A stretch of 64,000 nt of DNA, from assembly GCF_000482705.1 (NCBI RefSeq), contig NZ_AXWO01000004.1, positions 62,001 to 126,000 of the forward strand, written 5' to 3'. Positions 41,196-49,853 of the stretch are shown here, piece after piece (the stretch's first letter is position 1; each line of letters starts with the position of its first letter). The stretch comes from Glycomyces arizonensis DSM 44726 (GTDB lineage: Bacteria > Actinomycetota > Actinomycetes > Mycobacteriales > Micromonosporaceae). Below the pieces are notes generated by a model. That model did no database searches. It was not told the origin of the DNA and was given only the letters and a program-made list of their open reading frames with translations. A program made the translations under genes and the position numbers.

Positions 41196-42005
41196 ATGCC
41201 GGAGCAAGTCGAATTCGGCGCCGAGCACTTCGGCGAACCGGAGGCGCCGCTGGTGCTGCTGGCGGGCGGGCCGACGATGCTGTCCTGGCCCGACGCGCTG
41301 TGCCGGGCGCTGGCGCGCGGCGGACGGCACGTCGTGCGCTACGACCTGCGCCACGCCGGTGAGTCGACCACAGTCGATCCCGAATCACCCGCCTACACAC
41401 TGCGCGACCTCGACGACCGGTCGGCGCATCTGGCAGGCTTCGGCGTCGGAGGCATGGTCGCCCAGGTCACTGCTCTTGACCACCCACAGGCGTTCGCGGC
41501 CCTTACCCTCGCGGGGACCCGCCCGGTCGCACCGGGCCCGATCAATCCCGACCTGCCCGACCACGACCCCGACGCGATGCGGCAGCGGTTCGAGCTGCCC
41601 AAACCCGACTGGTCCGACCGCGCCGCCGTGGCCCAGTTCGCCGCTGCCGGCGCCGAGATCATGGGCGACAACCCTGAAGCGGCGCATGCCCGAGCCGAAC
41701 GGGTCTTCGACCGCGCGCCGAGCACACGGCCGGCGATCCAGATGTCCAACCATCTGGGCCTGGCTTTCGCCGCACTCGACTGTCGGCCGCGCTGGCGCGA
41801 GCGCCTGCCCGGACTGGCGGTACCGACCCTGGTGGTGCACGGCCGCCGCAACCGGTTCTTCCCGGTCGGCAACGGGGAGGCGCTTGCGCGCAAGATTCCC
41901 GGCGCCCGATTGCTCGTGCTCGAATCGGCCGCGACCGCCCTTCCTGACATGGCCGCCGACGAGGTCGCCGCGGCCATGCTCGCGCTGCCGATAATGCAGG
42001 AATAA
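41196..42005 (+). CDS. Alpha/beta hydrolase
   Basis: A 269-residue alpha/beta hydrolase. It has PLVLLAGGPTMLSW with the oxyanion region, RYDLRHAGESTT (about 51), the elbow HLAGFGVGGMVAQV (about 78-91), and VVHGRRNRFFPVGNG (about 216). The elbow reads GFGVGG: the expected nucleophile Ser is Val, so it may be catalytically altered or inactive. GGAG precedes ATG 41196. The IS701-type element lies about 110 bp downstream. Confidence 0.8.
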   Translation: MPEQVEFGAEHFGEPEAPLVLLAGGPTMLSWPDALCRALARGGRHVVRYDLRHAGESTTVDPESPAYTLRDLDDRSAHLAGFGVGGMVAQVTALDHPQAFAALTLAGTRPVAPGPINPDLPDHDPDAMRQRFELPKPDWSDRAAVAQFAAAGAEIMGDNPEAAHARAERVFDRAPSTRPAIQMSNHLGLAFAALDCRPRWRERLPGLAVPTLVVHGRRNRFFPVGNGEALARKIPGARLLVLESAATALPDMAADEVAAAMLALPIMQE

Positions 42006-42109
42006 CGCGGAGGACTCGCTTCAGCAGCCGTCCGAAGTATTCTGGTCGGACGTGGTGCGCACTTCCCAGCCGGTGAGTCCGGCTTACCGGGCATGTCCAG
42101 CCGGAGGCC

Positions 42110-43535
42110 CTAATACTCCAGTGAGAGTTCGGGGTGTGAGCTGCGGGGATGCCGGTGCGGGGCGCGGGACGGCCGTCGTAATCATTGTTGTTGTAAGGCA
42201 ACTAAAGAACACGACGGTCGCTGATGTGAGTGTAGCCGTCGATCGTTGGAAATCGGGCCTGGAAGAGCTGCTGGCGCGCTGCGCTCCGGCGTTCCGGCGG
42301 ATCGAGTCCAGAGGGCAACGCGAAGCGGCTGGCCGTGGCGATGATGGCGCACCTGGAGCGGCGCAACTGCTGGACCCTGGCCGAGGCCACCGGCCAGGCC
42401 GGACCCTGGCGGTTCCAGCACCTGCTCTCCCGCGCGAGCTGGGATGACGACCAGGTCCGAAGCGAGATCCGCTCGTGGGTATCGGAGCACCTGAACGCCG
42501 GATCGAGGCTGCGGGTGTTCGCCGTCGACGAGACCGGCGATGTCAAGAAGGGCGTATCGACAGTCGGCGTCCAGCGGCAGTACTCGGGCACGGCCGGGCG
42601 GATCGAGAACTGCCAGTTGGCCGTCCATCTCGCCCTCGCCACCGGCGCCGGGCATGCGGCAGTCGATGTCCGCCTCTACCTGCCCCGGTCCTGGACCGAC
42701 GATCCGGCGCGGTGTGAGACGGCCGGGGTGCCCGAACGAGTCCGCTTCCGCACCAAGCCTGAACTGGCCGGCGACATGATCGAGGCCGCCCTCGATGCCG
42801 GCGTCGTGGCAGACTTCGCCGTCGGCGACGAGGCCTACGGCATCAACCCCGACCTGCGACAGCGGCTCGAAGCACGCCGCCTGCCCTATGTCCTGGCCGT
42901 CTCAGCCACGACCCCCGGTCCAGCTCGGGAGGGGCAAGACCACCGCAGAGAAGGCTGTCGCCCACACGCCCGATATCGCTTGGCAAACCCGCTCGGCCGG
43001 GAACGGCGCCAAGGGCCTGCGTCTGTATGAGTGGGCCTGGATCGACCTCGTGCCCGAGCGCAGCGGGCATGCCGGACTCCTGGCCCGCCGCAACCGACAC
43101 ACCAGCGAACTCGCCTACTACCTGACCTGGACCCCCGAGCCGGCCCCGCTCCAGACCCTGGTCACCGCCGCTGGGATGCGCTGGAGGATCGAAGAGACCT
43201 TCCAAAGCGCGAAGGAGCTGGCCGCGCTCGACGAGCACCAGGTCCGTACCTGGACCTCCTGGCACCGGTGGATCACTCTGGCGATGCTCGCCTACGCCTT
43301 CCTCGCCATCACCCGCACCCACGAGACCGGCCCGGACGAGCCCGAGATGATCCCGTTGACCTGCAACGAGATACGTCACATCCTGGTCAGTGCCATCGCG
43401 CCCGACCTTGGCTGGAGACACCGGCTCCGCTGGTCGATCTGGCGACGCCGCCACCAAGCAACCGCCAAACGACTCCACTACCAGCGACAACTCACCCACA
43501 CCGCATGAAACCCGAAACTGTCGTTGGAATGCTAA
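42110..43535 (+). mobile_element. Complete IS701-family insertion sequence with CTAA target duplication
   Basis: CTAA flanks both ends (42110-42113 and 43532-43535). IS701 elements are known to duplicate 4-bp YTAR targets. Inside, the left end from 42114 (TACTCCAGTGAGAGTTCGGG) and the reverse complement of the right end (CATTCCAACGACAGTTTCGG) agree at about two thirds of positions as terminal inverted repeats. Element length is about 1.42 kb. The transposase is broken (see next entry). Confidence 0.8.
42226..43508 (+). pseudogene. IS701-family transposase, two frameshifts
   Basis: The protein can be followed through three frames. Frame 1 (42226 to about 42318) gives the N-terminus (SGLEELLARCAPAFRRIESR). 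Frame 2 (to about 42920) holds RLRVFAVDETGDVKKGVSTVGVQRQYSGTAGRIEN with catalytic Asp and VADFAVGDEAYG with the second Asp. Frame 3 (to 43508) holds the Glu region MRWRIEETFQSAKELAALDEHQVR. Each junction needs a shift of one base in the same sense. The element is therefore probably immobile unless frameshifting is programmed. Confidence 0.85.
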
Positions 43536-43590
43536 ACTGAATCGATCGTGAACGTTGCGTCACCCGATGTCGTTCACGAGGAGATCCACA

Positions 43591-43686
43591 ATGGCAATCG
43601 CCGTCACAACCGTTGTTGCTACATTGATCGGTGCTAGTTCAGTTCTACTAGGGCTCTTCTGGGGCTTGCGTCTTCGCAAGCGCTAG
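43591..43686 (+). CDS. 31-residue single-span membrane peptide
   Basis: A very short gene with a strong ribosome site (GAGGAG, 7-8 bases upstream). The peptide is a hydrophobic helix (about residues 3-25: AIAVTTVVATLIGA then SSVLLGLFWGL) ending in the basic RLRKR. GTGAACG (43548-43554) and CGTTCAC (43571-43577) form a dyad upstream, and a clean terminator lies at 43714-43744. It is a self-contained transcription unit beside an IS. The shape recalls type I toxin peptides or small regulatory membrane proteins; neither is shown. Confidence 0.6.
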   Translation: MAIAVTTVVATLIGASSVLLGLFWGLRLRKR

Positions 43687-43713
43687 CGAACTTTCACTGA
43701 AAGAAGCAGCCTT

Positions 43714-43744
43714 ACCCGCTCCGCACCCGATGCGCGGAGCGGGT
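43714..43744 (+). terminator. Terminator of the membrane-peptide unit
   Basis: An 11-bp perfect stem ACCCGCTCCGC/GCGGAGCGGGT with a 9-nt loop. Confidence 0.8.
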
Positions 43745-43975
43745 TCGTATCCCATTCGACTCTTCGCGGACCCGCAAGTCGACGGTCGCCCCACACCCAG
43801 CCAGGCATACTCGCAGCTCACGAACAAATCTCTGACTGCAGTACTAATGCTCAATTGCCGCCTCGATGATTGATTCGGGGGGCCAGTCATCGACCGTCAT
43901 GTGGAGTGCGGCAACGAGGGAGTCGAAATCTGAATGTGGTGCCACTCATCGTCGTGAGCGCCCGCCGCCGATCGT

Positions 43976-44284
43976 CTAGGTGCGGGTCGTGTACTTCTTC
44001 GCTCCGGCCTCTCGCGGGACGGTCTTCACGCTCGAAAGCCCGATCGCGTACCGCGTGGCGAGTTCCTTCTGCAAGGCCCCGGCGAGGTAGTCTGCGATGA
44101 GTCGTTGCCGGTCCTTCGTGGCCAGCCGTTTGCGGAGCGGACGGGGTTCGATCCGAACAGAAGATGTGCGACCTGGACTGCGTTCCTGGCCCTTCGCGTC
44201 GGGTTTTGCATGGTTCGCCAGGTCGGATTGCAAGGCGTTGACCAGCGTAAACGTGTTCGGATAAGCGTTCAGTACCTCCACCAC
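43976..44284 (-). CDS. Small resolvase-type HTH protein (element copy 2)
   Basis: A 102-residue homologue of the 37401 product. The same order is seen: VEVLNAYPNTFTLVNALQSDLANHAKPD, a basic middle (RPLRKRLATKDRQRL), and the HTH IADYLAGALQKELATRYAIGLSSVKTVPREAGAKK. The Pro in SVKTVPREAG may weaken the recognition helix. DNA similarity to copy 1 covers the gene and about 25 bp after the stop (GTGAGCGCCCGCCGCCG at 43955 and 37380). Confidence 0.65.
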   Translation of the reverse strand: MVEVLNAYPNTFTLVNALQSDLANHAKPDAKGQERSPGRTSSVRIEPRPLRKRLATKDRQRLIADYLAGALQKELATRYAIGLSSVKTVPREAGAKKYTTRT

Positions 44285-44344
44285 TGATTTGGTGCTCGTC
44301 CTCGTTCGGGTGCCCCGCCCGGATGTCTTGTTCAGGGCCCTTGA

Positions 44345-44962
44345 TCATCGAGTGGTGATCGTGTCGGCTCGGAGATCAACGCCTGAGCCGTCGGGGAATC
44401 GGTACCTGTTGTAGATCGCTTCCCGGGTTTTGAATCGTCGCGGGAAGGAACGTACGATCCCCTCCTGACGTGTGAGGTGCGGGGCTGTGACCTCCAGGTG
44501 GACGACGTGGCTGGCAGGTTCGATGGGCAGATGGTCGTATCCGGTGCGCGCTACCGCCTCGGAGCGATCGGTCTCGTCCAGTGTGGGGGGGAACGCGATG
44601 TAGCGGAGGCGGGTGTCGGTGATCACCCACATTCCCGGAATGTTCTCGTGTTCAGGGTCGTCGGCATGGACGACCGCCGTGCAGTCCGGCTTAGAACCGA
44701 AGATTACGACTCTAGGAGGCGTCGAGCCTCTGCCGCCCCACGCGCCGCCGCCGGTGCGACCGAATAGGGCGGCTAGGATCGTCACCATGGCGACGGTGCC
44801 GTGACGGTGCCCGTTCTGAGCCCGGCCGCGTACCTCATAATAGGGCTTCCAGCCTGGTACGACCCCTATCGGCGTCTCGTCAAGAGCGAGTCCATGATCG
44901 CGAACCCATGCTGGTCCGTCGCTTGCCGGTGAAAATCGTCGATACTGCCGCCGGTGTGCCAT
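44345..44962 (-). CDS. Hypothetical protein downstream of T7SS substrate
   Basis: A 205-residue protein that I do not recognise. The N-terminus is basic (AHRRQYRRFSPASDG), followed by a short hydrophobic TVAMVTILAALFG (about 58-70) and a strand-rich C-terminal half with GMWVITDTRLRYIAFPP, reminiscent of PH-like 'TDxRL' strands. Its start is 4 bp after the stop of the T7SS-like gene, with GGAAGGA as ribosome site, so it is co-translated. By position it could be effector, immunity or chaperone for that substrate; no catalytic motif is visible. Confidence 0.65.
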   Translation of the reverse strand: MAHRRQYRRFSPASDGPAWVRDHGLALDETPIGVVPGWKPYYEVRGRAQNGHRHGTVAMVTILAALFGRTGGGAWGGRGSTPPRVVIFGSKPDCTAVVHADDPEHENIPGMWVITDTRLRYIAFPPTLDETDRSEAVARTGYDHLPIEPASHVVHLEVTAPHLTRQEGIVRSFPRRFKTREAIYNRYRFPDGSGVDLRADTITTR

Positions 44963-44966
44963 CGGG

Positions 44967-46217
44967 TCATCCTTCCAGTTCGAGCTGGAGGTTTTCAAAT
45001 GCGGCCTGGGTCTCCTGGTCGGCGCTCTCCCATTCGGCACCGACGGCTTTGAGCTTCGCCGCGTTGCCTTCCAAGGCGGCGGTGATGTCGGCGAGAACTT
45101 CTAGGATGCCTTCGCAGTTGTCCTGATAGGCGCTCTCCATGCCGAGTAGGCCGGGCAAACCCCAGGTCATCTCGGTGACCGTGAGGTCCTGAGCGGCGTC
45201 CTCGATCCCTGATGAGCGGCCGGCATGAACGTTCAAGCCTGCCTCGATCTGTTCGAACTCAGTGAGGTCGATGTAGACTTGGCCAGCTGATCCACCGGGT
45301 GTCGTGGCCGTGGCGCCACCGGTCCCGCCGGCGGCGGTGGTGATCGCGCCAATGCTGTTGACGCCCGCGGCGAGTCCGCCAGCGATGCCTGCCTTGACCA
45401 AGACTGCCTTCCACAGCGCGTATTGCGGATTGCCCCGATAGGATGATTTGGCGATCTTCTTGAACAAAAACCTGCCAATTTTGCCGAAGATGCCGAAGGC
45501 CTTCTCGAACTTCTTCATGGCCTTGACGAACATCATTGATCCCTTGATCGAGGCCCGCACCAGGAACCCGGCCACCGAGCTGCCGAATGTGACACCCGCA
45601 AGGGCGAGGGCGACTAGGCCGTTGGTGACCAGGAAGGAAACCAGCTCGGTGATGATGGCTTTGATCACCGCGTAGAGTGTCTCGGCCAGGGTCTTGGCCC
45701 AGGAAAGGAAGGTCTCGATCCCAGCGGCCTCGTTCGAGGCGGCCAAGATGATCGCCTCAAGCGCATAGAGCTGTTCCAGCGCGGCGTCGGTCCCCTGCCA
45801 GTTAGGGAGGTCGTTGCTGACCGTGGATCCGACCTCTTCGCCGAGCGATGCCAGGGCAGTGCTGATCTGGCTCCAGCGCTCCTGCGAACGGGCCATCTCG
45901 TCTGGATCGCCGGAGACGAACTCAAGGACGTCGTTGAGCGGCTCAACTAGTTCGAGCACGATCGTCAATCCCGCGTTGACCAGTGTCCCGATGGGGTCGC
46001 CGAGTGCGAAGAATGATTCCACACCGAGCGCGGCGATATCGGCCGGGATCGCCGCTGCGGCCGCGCCGTCCCCTTCGCTCACAGCGGCCTTGATATCCTC
46101 GACCAGCTTGTAGCCGGACTTCTCGACCGGAAGCGTGGAGGCGAGGCTTTCATTGGCTGAGGGAATCTCGGGCTTGTCGTACTGGGTGATGTCGGAACCG
46201 GAGTACTCGTCAGACAT
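44967..46217 (-). CDS. Fused WXG-like carrier and EspC-like T7SS substrate
   Basis: A 416-residue protein with two modules. The N-terminal module (about residues 60-270: DPIGTLVNAGLTIVLELVEPLNDVL, then NWQGTDAALEQLYALE with a WXG motif, then long hydrophobic helices) is homologous to the separate carrier encoded at 57915. The C-terminal module (about 325-410: IEAGLNVHAGRSSGIEDAAQ ... AALEGNAAKLKAVGAEWESADQE) matches the separate EspC-like protein at 58626. The modules are joined by a Gly/Thr-rich linker. Export by a type VII system is inferred; no ESX machinery is in the window. ATG 46217 fits an MSDEYSGSD start. Confidence 0.75.
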   Translation of the reverse strand: MSDEYSGSDITQYDKPEIPSANESLASTLPVEKSGYKLVEDIKAAVSEGDGAAAAAIPADIAALGVESFFALGDPIGTLVNAGLTIVLELVEPLNDVLEFVSGDPDEMARSQERWSQISTALASLGEEVGSTVSNDLPNWQGTDAALEQLYALEAIILAASNEAAGIETFLSWAKTLAETLYAVIKAIITELVSFLVTNGLVALALAGVTFGSSVAGFLVRASIKGSMMFVKAMKKFEKAFGIFGKIGRFLFKKIAKSSYRGNPQYALWKAVLVKAGIAGGLAAGVNSIGAITTAAGGTGGATATTPGGSAGQVYIDLTEFEQIEAGLNVHAGRSSGIEDAAQDLTVTEMTWGLPGLLGMESAYQDNCEGILEVLADITAALEGNAAKLKAVGAEWESADQETQAAFENLQLELEG

Positions 46218-46454
46218 AGCGGAGGACCTTCTGGAAAGCGGGGCGCTCATGCCTACGCCGCGAGACAGGTGTAGCCGAGCACTGGAAGCAGGGTGTCAAA
46301 GATTGGTTCCTGGCTGATTGTAATGGAAGCCTTCCCAGTCATGGGTTCCACGATCCAGAAGCTCCCAACAATGAACCTGTTGCAACATGGTTTGGTTCAG
46401 TTGCGCCCCAACATGTTTGTCCACATCAGCGTGCATCCCAATAGAAGGCGAGCG

Positions 46455-46514
46455 AAGAGCTCCTGGTAGAACGGCGATTGCTTACACCGACCGTGTTCTC
46501 CACCAGGAGCTCTT
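46455..46514. other. Perfect 13-bp inverted repeat before the IS5-like remnant
   Basis: AAGAGCTCCTGGT (46455-46467) and ACCAGGAGCTCTT (46502-46514) with a 34-nt loop. It lies directly before the transposase start. The rest of 46218-46454 is AT-richer intergenic DNA without a gene, with one TTGTCCACA at 46417-46425. Confidence 0.6.
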
Positions 46515-47281
46515 GTGCTTTTCTACCTTGCCGCGCTATCCCTGTCCACCTCGACCCTGAACCGCGTGGCATCCTTCATCCGCGCCCACCGCTGGACCAT
46601 CGGCTCCAGATGGTGAGCCCTCGACCCCGGCCAGCAAGCCCTGCTCGCACTCGCCTACCTGCGCAAAGGCGAACGCTTCGCCGACCTCGCGGCCGGCTTC
46701 GGCATCCCGGCCGCCACCGCTTGGCGGCGCATCCGCGAAATCATCGCCCTGCTCGTCGCCCTCGCGCCCCCTCTCCGCGACACCCTGCGACACGCAACGG
46801 CGCAGTGTTCGTCATCCTCGACGGCACCCTGGTCCGCGTCGACCGCAACGCCATCGACCGGCACTTCTATTCGGGAAAGCATAAATGCCATGGGATGAAC
46901 CTCCAGGCCATCGCTGATGCGCGCGGGAACCTGCTGTGAGTCTCGGGTGCGATTCGCGGCTCGATCCACGACACCGCCGCCGCCAGGATCTGGCTCATCC
47001 CGCGCCTGCTGGCTGAGCACGGCCTGTTCGCCTTGGGCGACAAAGGCTCCGACGGTCGCGACCACGACCTGGTGGCAACACCGATCAAGGGCCGGGACAA
47101 ACCCGAGTGGCAGAAGGAGTACAACCGCCTCCACGCCTGGCTCCGCGGGCCCGGCGAGCGCATGTTCGCGCAGCTCAAGCAATGGGCGGTCTTCGGTCAG
47201 GTCCGCTGCGATCCGAGCCAGGTCACCCAACTCGCCAAAGCCGTCCAAGCCCTCATCAACCTCGAACACCGATCACGATGA
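46515..47281 (+). pseudogene. IS5-family transposase remnant
   Basis: Read from GTG 46515: VLFYLAALSLSTSTLNRVAS, then an in-frame TGA at about 46614, ALDPGQQALLALAYLRKGERFADLAAGFGIPAATAWRRI (HTH_Tnp_4 region), a frameshift near 46790, AVFVILDGTLVRVDR (catalytic Asp), SGKHKCHGMNLQAIADARG, another TGA near 46936, then GDKGSDGRDHD and a C-terminal Glu-containing block ending at 47281. At least two nonsense changes and one shift make it dead. No clear terminal repeats were found. Confidence 0.85.
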
Positions 47282-47348
47282 AACAGGTTCACTGAAGCAG
47301 GAGACTGGTACCTTCTCGATCTCTCCATGCTCAACCTCTGATCTGCGC

Positions 47349-47672
47349 TCAAGTGCGCGAACCTTTATTCGGAGCAGCCGCCCGGATCAAGCGCTTGACG
47401 CTCGAGAGGCTGATGTCGTAGCGGTCGGCAAGGATGCGTTGGCGGGTTCCAGCTTGGTAAGCGGTCACGATGGCGGTTCTGGTCTCCTCGGAAAGACGGC
47501 GGTTCAGCGCCCAAACGGTGTCGTTTCGGGTTGTGGGCTTGGGGCCAGGATTCCGGTTTGGTCTGGATGATAGACCGGGAGCTATCCGGTGTGCTGGTTG
47601 AGCTGGGGTGATGGGTTCAAGTAAGCCGCCGCAAGATCCACTGAATCGGACATTGAGTTCATGAGCGGTCAT
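47349..47672 (-). CDS. Small resolvase-type HTH protein (element copy 3, subfamily 2)
   Basis: A 107-residue protein with a divergent N-terminus (SGSCGGLLEPITPAQPAHR) and the same class of C-terminal HTH (LSEETRTAIVTAYQAGTRQRILADRYDISLSSVKRLIRAAAPNKG). The promoter-side DNA (TGAGCTGGGGTGATGGGTTC and CATTGAGTTCAT, then a GAGCGGTC hairpin) is shared with the truncated copy at 51134. Confidence 0.65.
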   Translation of the reverse strand: MTAHELNVRFSGSCGGLLEPITPAQPAHRIAPGLSSRPNRNPGPKPTTRNDTVWALNRRLSEETRTAIVTAYQAGTRQRILADRYDISLSSVKRLIRAAAPNKGSRT

Positions 47673-47823
47673 CAGATTGACGACCGCTCATTGCTGTTCC
47701 AAGAGTGATTGCGGGTGAGAAGCCCTCTGGGCAATCCTCAGCCGACATCGCACTGGCGGTGGTCCTCAAGGGCTGCCCGAAGATTGGTCGGCCCCTGCGG
47801 CATCGAGGTCAGCCCACTGGCGG

Positions 47824-48147
47824 TTAATGGCCGAGGATTTGGTGTGCCAGCTCCCCGACGCGGCTGCGCGGGTCGAGGACGGTGACGGTGTCGGCGAACG
47901 GCAGGAGCTGGCGCACGTCCGCCAATTCGTGGCTGCGACGACGGTCCGCACCGGCGGGCTGTGCTTGGCGGTCGACGGCGCCCCAGCATCGGTCGAGGCA
48001 CTCTACGAGTCCTGGAAGGCCATACGAGTAGCGGCGGAACCGACCGACGAGGGCTTCGACCGTTCCTTCGTGGTCGCCGATCCCGACGGCAGTCTGATCC
48101 GGGCGGGCTCGGTCTCGCGCCGAGCCCGCCCGCTGCCTCAGGAACAC
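47824..48147. pseudogene. Back-to-back fragments of a WYL regulator (-) and a VOC protein (+)
   Basis: On the minus strand 47824 to about 47925 encodes LPFADTVTVLDPRSRVGELAHQ, resembling the C-terminal end of WYL-domain regulators. On the plus strand about 47935-48125 encodes LCLAVDGAPASVEALYESWK then AIRVAAEPTDEGFDRSFVV and ADPDGSLIRAG, the last half of a VOC domain. Divergent YafY/WYL-VOC pairs are common in actinomycetes, so an internal deletion removing both N-termini would give this structure. The rest of 47673-48171 shows no intact gene. Confidence 0.4.
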
Positions 48148-48171
48148 CCGAGCCGGACCTGCGTCGTGCCG

Positions 48172-49656
48172 CTAGCGCTGCAAGGTCAGCAGACCCGGCC
48201 GGTAGGGCAGGAGGCCGTAGTCCATGCCGTCAGAGCTGGGGTCGCGTCCCTGGTAGAGGAACTGCAGGTTGCAGGGGTCGATGGTCTTGGTCTGGTCGGG
48301 GTTGGTGCGCACCAGGTCGCCGTGGCTGATGTCGTTGGTCCACGTGGCACCGCTGTTGGCCTTGCCCGCGAAGGGGTTGCCCTCGGTGTCGGCCTGCGGC
48401 GTCCACGTGCCGTTCAGGCTGGTGGCCGTGAACGAGCGGAAGTAGCGGCCCCGGCTGCCCATGGCCTCGACGATCATGAGGTACTGGTTCTGGCCCTGGA
48501 CCTTGTAGACCTCCACCGCCTCGAACAGTTTCGCCTGCGTGTCGCTCATGACGAGCTGGTAGTCCGTGCCGAAGCTGCTCGGGAAGTCCCCGAGGGGCAT
48601 GCTGGACCGGTAGATCTGGCCCCCGTCGTTGGCGAAGAACAGGTACATGTTCTGGTCATCGGCGATGAGGGTCTGGTCGATGGGGTTGTTCACGGGAAGC
48701 TGCCCGTTGAAGAGCTCCTGGTGCGAGCCCCAGCTGTTGGGGTCGGCGGGGTTGGTCGACGTGCGGTAGGAGAACTTGTACGGCCAGCCCCACTGGTAGG
48801 CGATCACCCAGACGTTCTTCGGGGCGAAGTAGATCAGCGTCGGGGCCACCGGGTTGAAGCTCGTCACCATGTTCTGGCCGGCCGAGGCCATGTCGGACCA
48901 GTTGGTGAACGGGCTGAAGACCACCGAGTTCCAGGCGTCTCCGGCGTCGTGCGTCGTCCCGTAGACGAGGTACTGGCCGTTGTGTCGGACGGCGGTGAAG
49001 TCCTTGAGCGAGACCTGCCCGTTCCGCGGTTGCGCGAGCGGGCCGGTCGATGTCCAGTGGTACGTCGACGGAAGAGCACAGTCGCCGCTGTCGTCGCCGC
49101 CGCCGACGAGGGCGAGCTGCCATTGCTGGTTGGCGCCGCCCCAGTCGCTGTACTGCACGACGTTGGCGCCGTCGTCGGTCGCCGCGTTCTGGACCTCGAC
49201 CGCCTTGCTGCTGTTGCGGTTGATCAGGCGCACGTGGCCGCTGTCGGAGTCGGCCAGCCGGAACTGCTGGTTGGCGCCGCCGTGGTCGGTCCACTGGTGG
49301 ATGTTGGCACCGTCGGCGGTCGACCAGCCGGAAACGTCGAGCACCTTGCCCGAGTGCCGCGCCCTGATCCGGTAGTAGCCGCCGCCGGAGTCCACGAACT
49401 GGAACTGCTGGTTGTAGGCGTTCGTGCGGGTCCACTGGTGGATGTTGGCACCGTCGGCGGTTGACACACCGCTGACGTCCAGGACCTTGCCGCTGTTGCG
49501 GTTCACCAGCACATACCAGGCGGAGGTGTCGACCGTGGCGGCTGCGGCCGGGCCGGCGAACGGGTTGAGTACGGTCGCGGCGGCGGCCCCGGCGAGCACG
49601 CCGGCTCCGCCGATGAGCATCCGCCTGCGGCTCTTGGGAGTTTCCATCCAGGCCAT
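48172..49656 (-). CDS. GH62 alpha-L-arabinofuranosidase with ricin-type lectin domain
   Basis: Removes arabinose from arabinoxylan. The 494-residue secreted protein has a Tat-type signal ([22 protein letters not shown]), a ricin-B/CBM13 domain with three QxW-type repeats (about residues 45-180; NQQFQF, NQQFRL, NQQWQL), then the GH62 five-blade propeller ([18 protein letters not shown] onward). Conserved parts are [57 protein letters not shown] and [21 protein letters not shown] (acid/base Glu). ATG 49656 starts at the signal. It follows the CE3 esterase gene on the same strand. Confidence 0.93.
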   Translation of the reverse strand: MAWMETPKSRRRMLIGGAGVLAGAAAATVLNPFAGPAAAATVDTSAWYVLVNRNSGKVLDVSGVSTADGANIHQWTRTNAYNQQFQFVDSGGGYYRIRARHSGKVLDVSGWSTADGANIHQWTDHGGANQQFRLADSDSGHVRLINRNSSKAVEVQNAATDDGANVVQYSDWGGANQQWQLALVGGGDDSGDCALPSTYHWTSTGPLAQPRNGQVSLKDFTAVRHNGQYLVYGTTHDAGDAWNSVVFSPFTNWSDMASAGQNMVTSFNPVAPTLIYFAPKNVWVIAYQWGWPYKFSYRTSTNPADPNSWGSHQELFNGQLPVNNPIDQTLIADDQNMYLFFANDGGQIYRSSMPLGDFPSSFGTDYQLVMSDTQAKLFEAVEVYKVQGQNQYLMIVEAMGSRGRYFRSFTATSLNGTWTPQADTEGNPFAGKANSGATWTNDISHGDLVRTNPDQTKTIDPCNLQFLYQGRDPSSDGMDYGLLPYRPGLLTLQR

Positions 49657-49753
49657 GGTGGCCTCCTTAGTTGAGGTTGGTCGGGTCATGGAGATGCGAG
49701 TTCATTGCTACGGGTGGGACCGGGTGGTCGCGGACTGGCGCGTGCCGCCGCGG

Positions 49754-49785
49754 GCATGGTTCGCTAGGTCGGATCGCAACGCGTT
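49754..49785 (-). repeat. 32-bp scrap of the HTH element
   Basis: The sequence GCATGGTTCGCTAGGTCGGA and its continuation match the internal part of element copy 1 (from 37633) at 30 of 32 positions. No ORF remains. Confidence 0.6.
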
Positions 49786-49853
49786 GAGAGGCCGTATCGA
49801 CGATCACGGGGACCTCTGCAACGTCGCCGTCCGTGTCGTGGGTAAGGCCGTAG

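Noticed and set aside
46417-46425. Second DnaA-box locus
   Set aside because: Only a single perfect box, without neighbours.
46455-46514. Terminal inverted repeats of the IS5-like element
   Set aside because: Both arms lie on the same side of the transposase; no matching right end was found after 47281.
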